From: Pararge aegeria | Lineage: Eukaryota > Arthropoda > Insecta > Lepidoptera > Nymphalidae | Direction of reading: 5' to 3' | Assembly: GCF_905163445.1 (NCBI RefSeq) | Contig: NC_053182.1 | Coordinates: 620,001 to 684,000 of the forward strand | Length of the DNA: 64,000 nt | Shown: positions 20,832 through 30,899 of the stretch, piece by piece | Layout of the letters: each line of letters opens with the position of its first letter | Numbering within the stretch: the first letter of the stretch is position 1 | Position numbers and translations under genes: made by a program | The notes under the pieces: model-generated | Databases searched by the model: none | The model's input: the letters and a program-made list of their open reading frames with translations, nothing else | Told to the model about the DNA's origin: nothing

Positions 20832-21130
20832 CTTTATAGCCTAGTGCTAAGGACTCCAGCCTTCACACGCACACAAGAAATATATATATATATATAGATT
20901 GTGAGGCTACCATATGTTTCAACAGAAGGATTACCCTTAATCACCACGCTGGGTACGGGTTGGTGATCGTAATAGATGGTACCCGTTCTCTATAAGTGTA
21001 TCAAGTCTACTAGTTCCCATTTGCCAAGAAGGTGGACTTCGGCCTGAACCCTTTCCATTCTGAGAGAAGACCCATACCTTGTACCGACATGGAGCAAAGA
21101 TCAGGTTCAGCATTGTTCAACCAATACTTG
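20832..21130 (+). mobile_element. SINE-like element with tRNA-like start
   Basis: Tagcctagtgctaaggactc then cagccttcacacgcacac looks like a tRNA-derived head with the B box lost. The body has taatcaccacgctgggtacg, ggacttcggcctgaaccctt and attctgagagaagacccata. The last block also appears in SINE-A at 31040-31060 (attctgagaggagacgcgtg), so the two families share a 3' region. A (TA)8 run sits at 20882-20897. Confidence 0.55.
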
Positions 21131-21229
21131 AGAACCTGTTCCGGCGATTGGCTGATAAACATGAACCCTATATACAGACTCCTCTTGGCTCTTATTTTTT
21201 TAATTTGGTTTTTTTTGACATAGTTGTAA

Positions 21230-21345
21230 TTATTGATGGACCACGCAGATGGTATGTGGAAAATCATCGCCTATATCCTTGCATGTCCGGTGGAACCAAA
21301 ACTCCAAAGGGCATGAAATACAGGGCAGGGAAATAAACATGGCGA
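21230..21345 (+). repeat. R1 repeat, internally deleted
   Basis: Gatggaccacgcagatggta, gtggaaaatcatcgcctata and a final ggcagggaaataaacatggc correspond to the two ends of R1 with the middle missing. Confidence 0.55.
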
Positions 21346-21354
21346 TAGATAAAT

Positions 21355-21710
21355 AAATATAACTACTGCGACAATACACACATCGCCATCATCGTGTTGT
21401 GGTTACTAAGACGACTGATTAATATTTTTATGGATAATATACATCATTCCTGTGTTTACTGTTAAGAAAACATTACACTTAAATAGAATTTTTCAAATTT
21501 TAAAAACGGTTGTATTAGTGTAAGTGTTTGTAAGTAAACCTAATAAATAAAATAAAATAATAAAATAAAATTACTTATAATATACAGATAATTACCCAGC
21601 CACTGAAAAACATTGATGATCATAGCACAAACTTTTCCGGTTGTGGGAATCGAACCCACAGCCTTGGACTCTGAAATTGGACGCCAATCGGCTGTCAAAA
21701 TACTACTTCC
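21355..21710 (-). mobile_element. SINE-B interrupted by a ~125-bp insertion
   Basis: On the minus strand the head is seen at 21640-21705 (reverse of gttgtgggaatcgaacccac and gacgccaatcggctgtcaaa) and the body tail at 21355-21446 (reverse of actactgcgacaatacacac and ttactaagacgactgattaa). Between them, where other copies run straight from ataatatacat into aatacttataa, lie about 125 extra bases (21447-21571) ending in an AAAAT-rich run. Confidence 0.8.
21447..21571 (+). mobile_element. Unidentified nested insertion in SINE-B
   Basis: About 125 bp not found in other SINE-B copies. It starts after acatcat with tcctgtgtttactgttaag and ends in ataaaataaaataataaaat, a tail-like run suggesting a plus-strand retroposon. 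No family could be named and no clear target duplication was seen. Confidence 0.55.
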
Positions 21711-21904
21711 CCGGGAGCACGCAGTCAAGATTTATTCAACTGCATAAGATTATTATGACCAATTCCGTATGGAACAAAGGTCGAGATATCCATGTGGATT
21801 GTTTTGTAGCTGAGGGTTGCACAGGGCGGGCCGATAAATAAATAATCATAAAGGAAGTGTAAGACAAAGCGGAGCGGAAGTGGGTCCCCATTGTGGACTC
21901 GACG

Positions 21905-22070
21905 TCGCTCCACTTTGATCTTTTTTCCAGCAGTCTATCATCGTGATTGACAAGCGCCTGGAGGGAGGAGCAATATGGCTTTCAATCCTTTATTAGGATT
22001 GATGGCCCCGCCTCGGATCACGATCGCGGCCGCTTTTAGCGTGTAATGATGCGGTGTCTATGTTTAGATT
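21905..22070 (+). repeat. R2 repeat, copy 2
   Basis: Partner of 20620-20810: ctccactttgatcttttttc, cagtctatcatcgtgattga, ggctttcaatcctttattag, gattgatggccccgcctcgg and cgcttttagcgtgtaatgat. It is better preserved than copy 1. Confidence 0.68.
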
Positions 22071-22393
22071 GACACGATTATACTCATCGGCGTTTCCTAT
22101 TATTTCTTGCACAAAAGATTTGTTTTTTCTTTTAAACGAGTACGAAATAAGGCGAGGTTTTCATTTGTAGTACTGAAATATAATTTGCTTGATTTATTTC
22201 AATCGATGGGTGAATTTGAGTTGGGTAAATAGTTCATGTAATATATGTACGTGGCCTTCTGAAAAATGCGCATTAGTAGCAAGTTACTAAGCAAAAAAAA
22301 ATGTAATTCTAGTATATATTATGTAATGTTTTTTGATATCTTTTTTTTAATAACCTTCGGTTGGTTCTATTTTCACTTGATTGTTTAAATGCA
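22071..22393. other. Non-coding stretch
   Basis: No gene or shared repeat seen. Confidence 0.4.
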
Positions 22394-22462
22394 TTTTCGG
22401 GGTTCGAACTCGGTCTTCTCACAAGGGAAGCTGAAGCCGTAACCACTAGGCTATCACCGCTT
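22394..22462 (-). mobile_element. SINE-A tRNA-like head
   Basis: Reversed it starts gcggtgatagcctagtggtt then acggcttcagcttcccttgt and cgagttcgaaccccg, with recognisable A and B boxes. The body is missing. Head sequences are alike at 33268 and 63901. The arms do not fold into a full tRNA, so it is not called as a tRNA gene. Confidence 0.75.
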
Positions 22463-23084
22463 GATTATAAGTATTTATAACGGTTGAATACAGGACGATT
22501 ATTTAAATCTTGATTCAAGGAACAAAATTCAAGCCTACTAGTAAACAATTAAAAGTTTTAAACAACAAAATAACTATAAAACCGTTCTCACATAAACACT
22601 ACATTAAAAAACAAATATCAACAAGCAATCCGCGAAAATTATCGCGGCTCTAAATCAATCACATAGCGCGCTAATAAATACGATCTCGACACAAAACTGC
22701 GTTGACAGCCTGCGAATATAAAGGGCGTGTTTATAGATGTGCAGTTGTTATCGTTTTAACAGGGGTGTTATGGAATTCTGTAGCCGTAACTAAACCAATC
22801 GGATATCCGAAATAAAACACTATTCGAAATCGTAACCGAACCTGCAATAGTTTCAAATAATCATACTATTATGGAAAAGGCGAAAGTATTATGTAAGTGT
22901 GTATGTTATAACAAACCGCAATAACTAAAATAATGTCACTGAAACTTGGAAGGAGAATAGATCATACCTTTTTATATATTGTCAAAAAATAACTAAATTC
23001 ATTTAAAAAATGAAGTATGAAGACAGAGCTTGGTAATTTTTAAATAAATATTCAGAGACCAGAAGGAATTAATATTATTCCATA
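22463..23084. other. Non-coding stretch with a small palindrome
   Basis: ccgcga...tcgcgg at about 22630-22647 is a 6-bp-arm palindrome within a GC-richer patch (22620-22745). No gene seen. Confidence 0.4.
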
Positions 23085-23092
23085 GTCATGAC
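23085..23092. repeat. Left 8-bp target duplication of the hAT element
   Basis: gtcatgac, itself a palindrome, is repeated exactly at 24616-24623. Confidence 0.88.
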
Positions 23093-24615
23093 CAGTGGCG
23101 TGCATAGCCCTTGGACCCAGGGTATGCACAAGGTGTTCAGCACAAACATAAAGTAAAATTTATATTTTAGATATGTCGGTTTATATTCAAATTACTTTAC
23201 GAAAGTTATATTTTTGATTGATTTAATACTATCGTCTATCTACTGCTAATTGAATAAAAGTACATACCCTGATTTACGTCACAAAATTATGACACACCAT
23301 TCGGCAGCATTTTCTAAGCACACTGAAGATGATAATATTTTTTTCCAACATGTTTTTAGCGTCTTGATGAAAATTATTAATATCACAATATCCTTTATCA
23401 TTTCAAACTTTACGTATATTGGACAATAAAACAAAAGGAAAGCAAAATAATCGATTGGTGTGTACAAAGCCGCTTAGTCAAGAATACCTAGTTTTCGTAA
23501 AATTTATTATTACACATACGTTTTACTTTATCACCTATTTTTGTGGATATTTGTAACATTGGTACACACCTTCCTTTGCGAATGATTTCTAATTTTACGA
23601 TAAAGGGATAGAAATTAAAGTTGTCTCTAAGTACTTTTTCCAGGCACACTGAACCCAAACAAAGACCGCACGAATATGCTTTCATTATAAAATGAATGAA
23701 TAAACTATAAAATAACGTTAACACATTAAACTATCACTACTCAAACTTTTATAAGTTGCTGTATTTATGCACGTTAACCTTTTATTTATCACCAACGCCA
23801 TAGAGCATTGTTCGAAGGTAAACAATAATGGCGATTGAATATGCTAATGATATATTGCAATCGAATTTAATCAAAATATGTCTTTAATTTTTTTGTAAGT
23901 AAGGGTACGAACGCTATTTTATTTTGATATGTCAACAATAAATATAAACAATAATTATTGTTAACTTTCTCACTTTCCAATAATTCCTGGAATACTTTTC
24001 ATAAAAAAATCAAACACGTAATTGATTATCCACTTCCGTAAGCAGTGCTTATAGACACCTATACATAGAGAATTTATGAATGAAACTGTTCACACAAGAC
24101 CGATGCTAATCTTGTAAGTACAAGCGCACGATTATAACATTACACGACACACACTACTAACTTGCACGCACACATCTAGCAGAACGATTCTTTCTTTGGG
24201 CGTGCTTATTTTATTTGATATTTCTATGCAACAGTAGATGGCGTCATATGTCGAGTGATTCATAATAATTGATTTACCCTGCAATCGATAACATGAGATT
24301 TAAATGATAATATAGGTATTTTTACGTGTTTTAAAAGGTAAATGTTTAGCATTTACGGTTAAAAATTAAAATACGAAGTAGAAAATTTTATTTTATAAGC
24401 TATACCTACGCCTCGCGCGCGCTGGTTGCGCTGTCGCCTGTCTAGCGACAATTGACCTAGAAGTTTGGCCGCTCATTACTAGATGGCGCTTTCATATATT
24501 TTTTACTTAGTGTTTTTTTAATTACAAAACTTTAATGGTCCTATCTGAAGGTTCTTTAAGACCCTGAGGGTAGGGTATGCACTGCTTATTTGCATATATG
24601 CAATGCACGCCACTG
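23093..24615. mobile_element. Non-autonomous hAT-type DNA transposon
   Basis: A 1,523-bp element with perfect 13-bp terminal inverted repeats: cagtggcgtgcat at 23093-23105 and atgcacgccactg at 24603-24615. It is flanked on both sides by gtcatgac (23085-23092 and 24616-24623). An 8-bp duplication and CAGTG ends are hAT hallmarks. Just inside each end lies agggtatgcac (23119-23129 and 24572-24582), in direct orientation. Two short minus-strand frames (23279-23467 and 23488-23724) share CLE residues but no transposase core could be recognised. The element needs a transposase in trans. The target duplication is intact, so the insertion is not very old. Confidence 0.88.
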
Positions 24616-24623
24616 GTCATGAC
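24616..24623. repeat. Right 8-bp target duplication of the hAT element
   Basis: gtcatgac, the partner of 23085-23092. Confidence 0.88.
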
Positions 24624-24784
24624 AATACATCGATTGAGTAGAAAGTTCACCAAAAATTCTTGATTTATAAAAACGCGAGCCCACTCGCTTAATGCATTCA
24701 TAAAGTTAGTTAATTAATATATTCATTATATCTTCAATAGATATAATTATATCTTCCAAAAACGGAAAATAAATTCAAAAAAAT

Positions 24785-24850
24785 TTCTAGTCATGTCGGC
24801 CTATCACAGACACTTATGAACCGTTCATAAATTGTGTTTATATAATTGTG
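24785..24850 (-). repeat. LINE-2 3' end scrap
   Basis: Atttctagtcatgtcggcct then atcacagacacttatgaacc and gttcataaat is the reverse of the LINE-2 tail (cgcttcataagtgcctgtga at 8566, ggcctacatgaataaagaaat at 8587). Confidence 0.6.
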
Positions 24851-24960
24851 AGGATATAACTTCAAGGCAATTCCTTCCTTATTAATTTGATCTGCAGCAA
24901 CTTCTATATTTCATCGCAATATATCTGTTGTTTATAAGCCAATCTAAAGCTTGGTTAGTT

Positions 24961-25068
24961 TTTAGATAAATTCAAAATTCATCCAGTCCGCGCACCCCAG
25001 TGCACTGTGTAGCGAAAAATATGTTTTCATCCGGCTCAGTGGAACAAACGCGACTGAGCTGATTCAGT
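24961..25068 (+). repeat. R5 repeat, copy 1
   Basis: Shares tttagata(a/g)att.aaaa.tcat, an aaaaa(c)atg(t/g)tttcat block and a gagtgga-like block with 25936-26047, in the same order and orientation. It contains ccagtgcactg, a short palindrome. Class unknown. Confidence 0.5.
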
Positions 25069-25935
25069 TTGTATTTAAAATGGCTACAATTGTATATTGA
25101 AACGGTTCTCAAAAGGAGGAAGAAAAATTCTCAAAATGAAAAATGTGATTTTTTTAAGTGAGGCTTTTAAGCAGAGCGTCGATTCTACAATTTTTTGGAT
25201 GTACATTGAGAGCATGGTGCTACCAAAAAATACCTCGAGAGTTTTTTTTTGTTAGCTGGTGCTAACTAAATCAATAATTTTAAGTTTTTACACTCAATAC
25301 AAAACAATAGAAAAAGATAGGGTCGTTGTTGACGCTCCCGATATTTTTACTTTTATTTCATTATGATTTTCGATCTTCAGCAAAAAATCATCGATACCTG
25401 AAACCTCATGACAAACACCCGTAACATTAATAAGTCACGTCTAAGCATATTTCTGACGATGGAATCAAATAATAAAAAAAAACTTAATGATCATAGTGAA
25501 ATAATGGAATATTTTTATTTGATTTTTGAAACATACTTTTTGTGTTCTTTTCTGCAGATCTTTTTTTTTAATGACATCGTCATCAATAGATTATCATCCA
25601 ATCCAAACGTGTATGTAAAATTTCAGGGGATAACTAGTTAGGGATAACTAGTTCAAATTAAGTCGCAATATATGAATATATACGAAAAATTACAAAATAA
25701 TTCCACTTAAAATATTATTATTATATAAACCATTTACCCAATAAAAGCGTTCCTGAAGCATTATGAATAAATATTTTTTATACAAATACTCATTCAACAT
25801 AACTGCAAAAATGAAAACTGTTTTATATCGACTGCCAATTAATAAATCCAATAGCATTTTAAATATGGAATATTTTTTTCTAGTATTTTTTAAACAATCT
25901 AAATCGGTCATATCGCTTTACACGTTTTAAAAGTT
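25069..25935. other. Non-coding stretch with a short direct repeat
   Basis: gggataactagtt occurs twice in tandem at 25627-25654. The 77-codon frame at 25408-25641 has no recognisable domain. gttagc...gctaac lies near 25252-25267. Confidence 0.45.
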
Positions 25936-26047
25936 TTTAGATAGATTGAAAACTCATTCACTTCAAAACCTCGCTCGCTCTGCATTGGATAAAAAAAAAC
26001 ATGGTTTCATTCAATTGAGTGGAGAATAAGCCAACTAAGCGATTGGG
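25936..26047 (+). repeat. R5 repeat, copy 2
   Basis: Partner of 24961-25068, 975 bp downstream: tttagatagattgaaaactc, aaaaaaaacatggtttcatt and gagtggagaataagccaact. Confidence 0.5.
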
Positions 26048-26566
26048 ACCGATCGCGAAAGGATCCTATTCCAAAATGTTTGGAAGCGGACTTTTGCATC
26101 TATTTTTTTAACACTGACACTTAAATATTCATACGTTCAATTGAAACTAGTCGGTCTATTGTCTGTACCCACGCCAAGCACATGCTTTACGTTGGTGGAG
26201 AGAAATGGGTATCAACCCATTTCCAGGTACCAAATGATGAACCGTCCATCTTCATTTCATTCAGAGATCATTAGTTGAATTTAGCACTTTGCAGAATTCT
26301 TATTTGTATATTTGACAAACACTGGTAAAATACACTGATAGTAATTTGTAGAACCAAATGAACATTTTATAAATGGGACGCGATAGAAATCGAATTCGCT
26401 ATCTGACTCTCCTGACCGGAGCCAGCGCCCTTGTTGATTTGGCCACGACTTACTCAAATGTGGAGAAATATTTGATTTTAGTTTTTTCGATAATTCTGAT
26501 AGTTTTATAATTTTTACCTACACTTGGTATACTAGGATAGAATTTATTTAATGCATATAATAATTT
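26048..26566. other. Non-coding stretch with a possible tRNA-like scrap
   Basis: 26373-26450 (gcgatagaaatcgaattcgc, ccggagccagcgccc) could be a degraded minus-strand SINE head, too diverged to assign. Confidence 0.35.
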
Positions 26567-26641
26567 TGGAACCGACAGGATTTGTACCTGCGGCTCTCTG
26601 GCAATCGCGGCCTGCGCGTTTCCATTAAGCTCTCACACCGT
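26567..26641 (-). mobile_element. SINE tRNA-like head, family unassigned
   Basis: Ggaaccgacaggatttgtac, ctgcggctctctggcaatcg and ccattaagctctcacaccg is, reversed, a head with A-box (gcttaatgg) and B-box (caggtacaaatcc) positions. It abuts a SINE-C head in the other orientation. Confidence 0.6.
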
Positions 26642-26644
26642 CGA

Positions 26645-26855
26645 GTGAGCGCAGTGGTCTTTTAAAATGGAGTTCCCGAGTTGATCACCGGTGCAGGCAA
26701 TTTGGGCGATGTTTTGGCCGGTCCGATACTGTCAAGATACGGACTAGCAATTCGGGTTTAATTTAATTGAAATACTCGCAACAGGTTAGCCCGCTATCTA
26801 AGACAGCATCAACAATTACCAACATGTGAGATGGCAGTCAAGGATTAACTTGAAA
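26645..26855 (+). mobile_element. SINE-C, degraded
   Basis: Gagcgcagtggtcttttaaa, tgcaggcaatttgggcga, ggccggtccgatactgtc, aggttagcccgctatctaag and gtgagatggcagtcaaggat keep the family order with several deletions. Confidence 0.75.
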
Positions 26856-27284
26856 TTTAATTAAAATATTGGACGCCGCACGTAACCCCAAAGGGTGGGT
26901 GGTAGCGGCGCTGCAACTGTACTTCAACGGAGGAAACTGAATCTAAAGTTGACTAGACAGCTTGAAAGCCTTGAGCGAGCTGCTATTTCTATTTGTCGCA
27001 TTGCTGTCCGCTCCGGTACCGCTCCAATAATATTAAATATCCGCCCCCAACCCGCCACCCGCCCCGGCAAACCGCAATAAGTACGCCACGCCTCGCCAAT
27101 ACTATTTGTATAAGGACCTCATTTAATAGTGGTGTAACTACATCGATATTATGACGGTCAAAATTACTTGGGTAACTCTGCATGGGATTTGTCGAGAGAG
27201 CTTACTTAGTCGCTAAGAGTACGATGATAAAGGACGCAGCCAACGTTATCTATATCGTCTCAACCAATGAATTTCCACAGTAAA
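26856..27284. other. GC-richer non-coding stretch
   Basis: 26870-27080 is GC-rich for this window (gtggtagcggcgctgcaact, cccgccacccgccccggc). A 61-codon plus frame covers part of it, with no domain I know. Confidence 0.35.
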
Positions 27285-27590
27285 TTTTTTTCATATTTCG
27301 AAAACTTACAATAAAAAATTAAAAAAAAAAACTTTTTTGCACGTGCCTAAATTCAAAATTTATCAAAGAATATAGTATTCTTCAAGCTCTCATTTGATAC
27401 CCATATTTAGGGTGTTGTGAAAAATATGTAATCCGTATTTTTATGGCAGCAGCCATCTGGGACCAAATTCATCAAATAAGCTAGCTTAGAACACTCCAGA
27501 GTAATTTACATCAAAATAAAAATCGGTTTTTCCGTTCGGGAAATACGATGCCACATATAGATGCACACACACACACCCTCACGAAAGATG
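27285..27590 (+). repeat. R9, DNA-repeat-like element
   Basis: The run gctcatttgatacccatat-like, ccatctgggaccaaattcat, cttagaacactccagagtaa, ttacatcaaaataaaaatcg and cgttcgggaaatacgatgcc is one I recall from lepidopteran dispersed repeats. It ends in a (AC)n run near 27567-27581. There is only one copy here, so the call rests on memory. Confidence 0.4.
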
Positions 27591-27850
27591 TGTTGTACAC
27601 ATCTTAGTCCAAAAAGTCCATCAGTTGTTTATATTGTGTGCCCAACAAACCCCACTAGATGCGCTACTGAAAAACTGGTTATTGTTGGCTGCAGTTGCCC
27701 GTTTTTTATTAGACTTTTCATTAGCCGGTTTTAACTTTAACATTACTAGTATATAGTGAAAATAATGATTTTACTAGTTGTAATAAAGTACAAGTAGTAC
27801 CTGTTTATTATCAAACTGTCCCATTACAAGAACAATATTTATATAAGAAA

Positions 27851-28080
27851 TAGCTGCTGCCGGTTGCCGTTCTTCGTCCGCGGTTAAAACGTTTTTTTTT
27901 TAAGTCCCATGGCAAACGTTTGTCTTCCTGGGATAAAAAGTAGCGTGTGTTACTCTCCGCCCTTCTCACTAACCCTATGCCAAAAAACAAATTGATTGGT
28001 TGCATTTTAGGGCGATCAGCAAAAACTAACGCACACAAACGAGCGCACTTTTGCATTTAGGTATTATATTAGTAAGGATT
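27851..28080 (+). repeat. R8 repeat, copy 1
   Basis: Tagctgctgccggttgccgt, tcttcgtccgcggttaaaac, cttcctgggataaaaagtag, tgccaaaaaacaaattgatt, gcgcacttttgcatttaggt and tagtaagga recur in order at 53755-53965 and 61881-62090. All three are plus strand. It is a non-coding dispersed element, likely Helitron- or RTE-derived. Confidence 0.75.
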
Positions 28081-29010
28081 AACTTGCTTATTTACTCTTC
28101 ATTATTTTCCATTACAAGTGCCATATTAAATAAGAATAATTTTATTTTTTAATTTTTCATCGATAAGAAGTTCTCCTCTGCACTATTCCTACTTTCAGTG
28201 CGCTCACAAACGTGCCGCGTGAACCTGTTTTCAAATTTGAACTCGTTATTTAGAATGACTCCATGTTATGTATTTAAACGGCACCCGGAGTGCAGGCGAG
28301 CTCCAATACGTGACGACACGGATGCGATACGGGTGTGAATTTTTAACGTGATAGAAATATGCAAAATGTTTAAGAATGCCCCAACGCGTGTATTTGCAAT
28401 GGGTGTTCAATATGACGACAACAGTTTTTGTTTTCATATCTTTTTCTTAAAAAATTTCTACTCATTCATATTCTTCGGATAAATTCATGTATTATTTCGT
28501 TATCATTGCGAATGTGGTTATTGAGTTGTATAAATAATTTAGATGTTTGTATAGCATCTATTAAAACGTGTTTATCATTACTACTATTCTATTAATAAAC
28601 GAAGAGTCATGCTACGTTTTAAAATATACATTATTGTGTTTGCATACTTTGGCAACAATTTCACTGACTATATTTTTTTTGAGCAATGAAAAGTTAGCCT
28701 CTTTTACAATCTGAATTTAACTTGTTATTTGACTGGACTGCCAGTTATTGCGGTTCTTTTTTTAATTCTAAGATACCTAATATCTGAGAATGAACATCAT
28801 ATTTCAGTCATAAGTTATGTAAATAGCATATTACAGGTGCCATATTTTACACAAGGTCACCGCAGTTTTGTTCCTTTCCATGTAATACACAACGTACTTC
28901 TTTGACAAATTTGAAAAAATTATTCCTTTGCTATAGGCGGTTAGATTTGAAGTTCATTGTAAACCGATATGAGGCGATAAAAGCGTGTTTAAAACTTCGG
29001 TTTTACTTTC
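28081..29010. other. Non-coding stretch
   Basis: No gene or shared repeat found. The 63-codon minus frame at 28246-28437 has no recognised domain. Confidence 0.4.
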
Positions 29011-29215
29011 AGTGGAACCGATTTTGAACCCCGCACGCACCTTTAATCTTTTCGCATTTTCAGGCGATTAAATATCACCTGCTTTAACGGTGAAAGAAAT
29101 CATCACGACTAAACGTGCATGCCTGAAAGGTCTTCATAATGTTCTCAAATTTGTGGAAACTCTACCAATCTGCACGAAGCCAGCATCGTGAACTACGGCC
29201 TAAACCAGTGCATGT
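29011..29215 (+). mobile_element. SINE-A body
   Basis: Accgattttgaaccccgcac then gcaccttt, aggcgattaaatatcacctg, tttaacggtgaaagaaatca, catgcctgaaaggtcttcat, ctctaccaatctgcacgaag and actacggcctaaaccagtg are the SINE-A body in order. The first part of the head is lost. SINE-B follows directly. Confidence 0.75.
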
Positions 29216-29228
29216 AATGAGTGATATT

Positions 29229-29402
29229 TTGATAGCCGGTTGGCGCAGTGAGCAGGGACAGGCAGGACTGTGTATTATAAGTATTTCATTATGTAGATTA
29301 AAAAAGTATTCATCAGCTAACTTAGAACCTACAACACAAGCTACGCTTACTTTGGGGCTAAATGGCGATTTGTGTAGTGTCGTAGTATATTTTTTATTTG
29401 TG
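29229..29402 (+). mobile_element. SINE-B, internally deleted
   Basis: Ttgatagccggttggcgcag, then agcaggg, skips to ttataagtatttcattatgt, atcagctaacttagaaccta and acgcttactttggggctaaa with a tatatttttt tail. The B-box part of the head is deleted. It sits between two SINE-A pieces in opposite orientations. Confidence 0.8.
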
Positions 29403-29525
29403 TTAATCCTATTATCAACCCATTACCGGCCCACTACAGGGCCCGGGTCTCCTCCCACAATGTGAAGGGGTTAAGGCCGTAGTTCACCACGATGGCCCAG
29501 TGTGGATAGGTGACTTTGTATAAAT
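29403..29525 (-). mobile_element. SINE-A 3' part, inverted
   Basis: Tattatcaacccattaccgg, cccactacagggcccgggtc, ggggttaaggccgtagttca and ccacgatggcccagtgtgga match 43171-43270. Confidence 0.78.
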
Positions 29526-30519
29526 TATGAGCCTAAACCAAATAGGTTGCTCTTACAAAACTTTATAAAATATATGAAGTAATATTCTAAATAGGTATAA
29601 AGTCACAAATTTGAATACCCAACTCCTTTTGCAGTCCGGTGTGAACTGTGCACGGTATCATCCATAACAGCCGTGATACAAAACGCGCTCATCCCTCACA
29701 CACCAACTTCGTGACAGCGCTGTTTGTAGCGAGCGCGGGATAATAAAATCCAGTCAAACAAATGAACATCATTCACGTCTCTAGTCAAACGGAATCCGCG
29801 AGGAGCCGTTTTACTTAACGCGGCGTTTAAATCACGATACGACATATCTTACGTATGTAAATAGAGAGTTTTTAAGCTGAACAATGTTTTAAATATAACG
29901 TTGAGTAGGTTAATACAGATGCGTTCTTATTACCCGACTGCTTCAAAAGGAAGGGTAATGTTTTAAAATAACTTTGTCCCCTTGAATGGGTAGTTGAAAT
30001 AAAGAAGATTTTGCATTTCTGTGAAAAACAAGATTTATTAACAAAGTATTCTACCAATTACAATAATTATATAGTTAAACATTACATTCACTAACCTGTG
30101 ATAATACAAGAAACAACATTTAAAGCCTTTACTCTTACGCTCGACTTGGCGGCAGATATATATATTTTAAATGTCACTTATGACTGTAAATAACACCGGT
30201 GACTTTAAACAAGGTTCGATATACGAACTCGAAAAAAGAGGTTTTCTTTACATATATATCTTTCGTTACTTTTGGAAAAGCTTTCTAATCGAAAAAAAAA
30301 ATGAAAAGTTTATCGATAGACTAACAAACAAACATTGAAAACTTTTCTCTCTATAGTATGGAGACGGATAGATTAAACAATGGATTGATAAGTTTAAAAC
30401 AGTTAGAGTTCCATTTTTCAGTACAGAACCCTTCAACGAAGGCCGGGGAAATGAGTTGTTCAGAAGAGCAATAATTTATTAGGGCGGCGCGGCCGGAATG
30501 GATTCTTTGCTATCGCGAT
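29526..30519. other. Non-coding stretch with GC-richer patches
   Basis: 29690-29840 and 30440-30620 are GC-richer with CpGs. There is no long frame and no repeat family. They may be conserved non-coding sequence, untested here. Confidence 0.4.
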
Positions 30520-30537
30520 GTGCTCCGCGGAGCACGT
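30520..30537. promoter_or_regulatory. GC-rich palindrome overlapping a CACGTG E-box
   Basis: gtgctccgcggagcac (30520-30535) is a perfect 16-bp palindrome, and its end runs into cacgtg (30532-30537), the canonical E-box bound by bHLH factors. It sits in a CpG-rich patch. Function is inference only. Confidence 0.3.
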
Positions 30538-30899
30538 GTTCCGCCATCTTATCGATATAACCATAAATTGTTTCGGCAATTTCGCCTCGTTCGCCTGACA
30601 CCGCCTTTTACAACTATCTCAACTTCTTTTTACATTTTTAGAAAGTAGTTGAACATTTACGTATTTGAACCATAGATCCTGGAGCGTTATCAGAACTGGC
30701 AATTTAAAAAATTATTTGAACGCAGTTTAGGCCTGTGTAGAAATTCTATTTATTAGGGCTTCAAAATTATGCAAACAGTTAGGTAGTCATGTACTGCGAT
30801 TTCCAAAATTCATGCAAAATAAGTTAAACAAAAACATAGATTATTACAAAGATTTTATAAAGGTCAGATACGAACATTTTTAAAAGTGAGTTCTATTCC
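30538..30899. other. Non-coding stretch
   Basis: The first 60 bases continue the GC-richer patch. Nothing else recognised. Confidence 0.35.

Noticed and set aside
26895..27080. Arginine/proline-rich 61-codon frame as a coding exon
   Set aside because: Low-complexity GC-rich stretch with no domain and no splice or expression evidence.
27567..27581. Functional element at an (AC)n run
   Set aside because: A simple repeat at the end of R9 with nothing else to support a role.
29139..29465. 108-codon plus-strand frame as a gene
   Set aside because: It crosses SINE-A, SINE-B and an inverted SINE-A. The translation is of SINE sequence.
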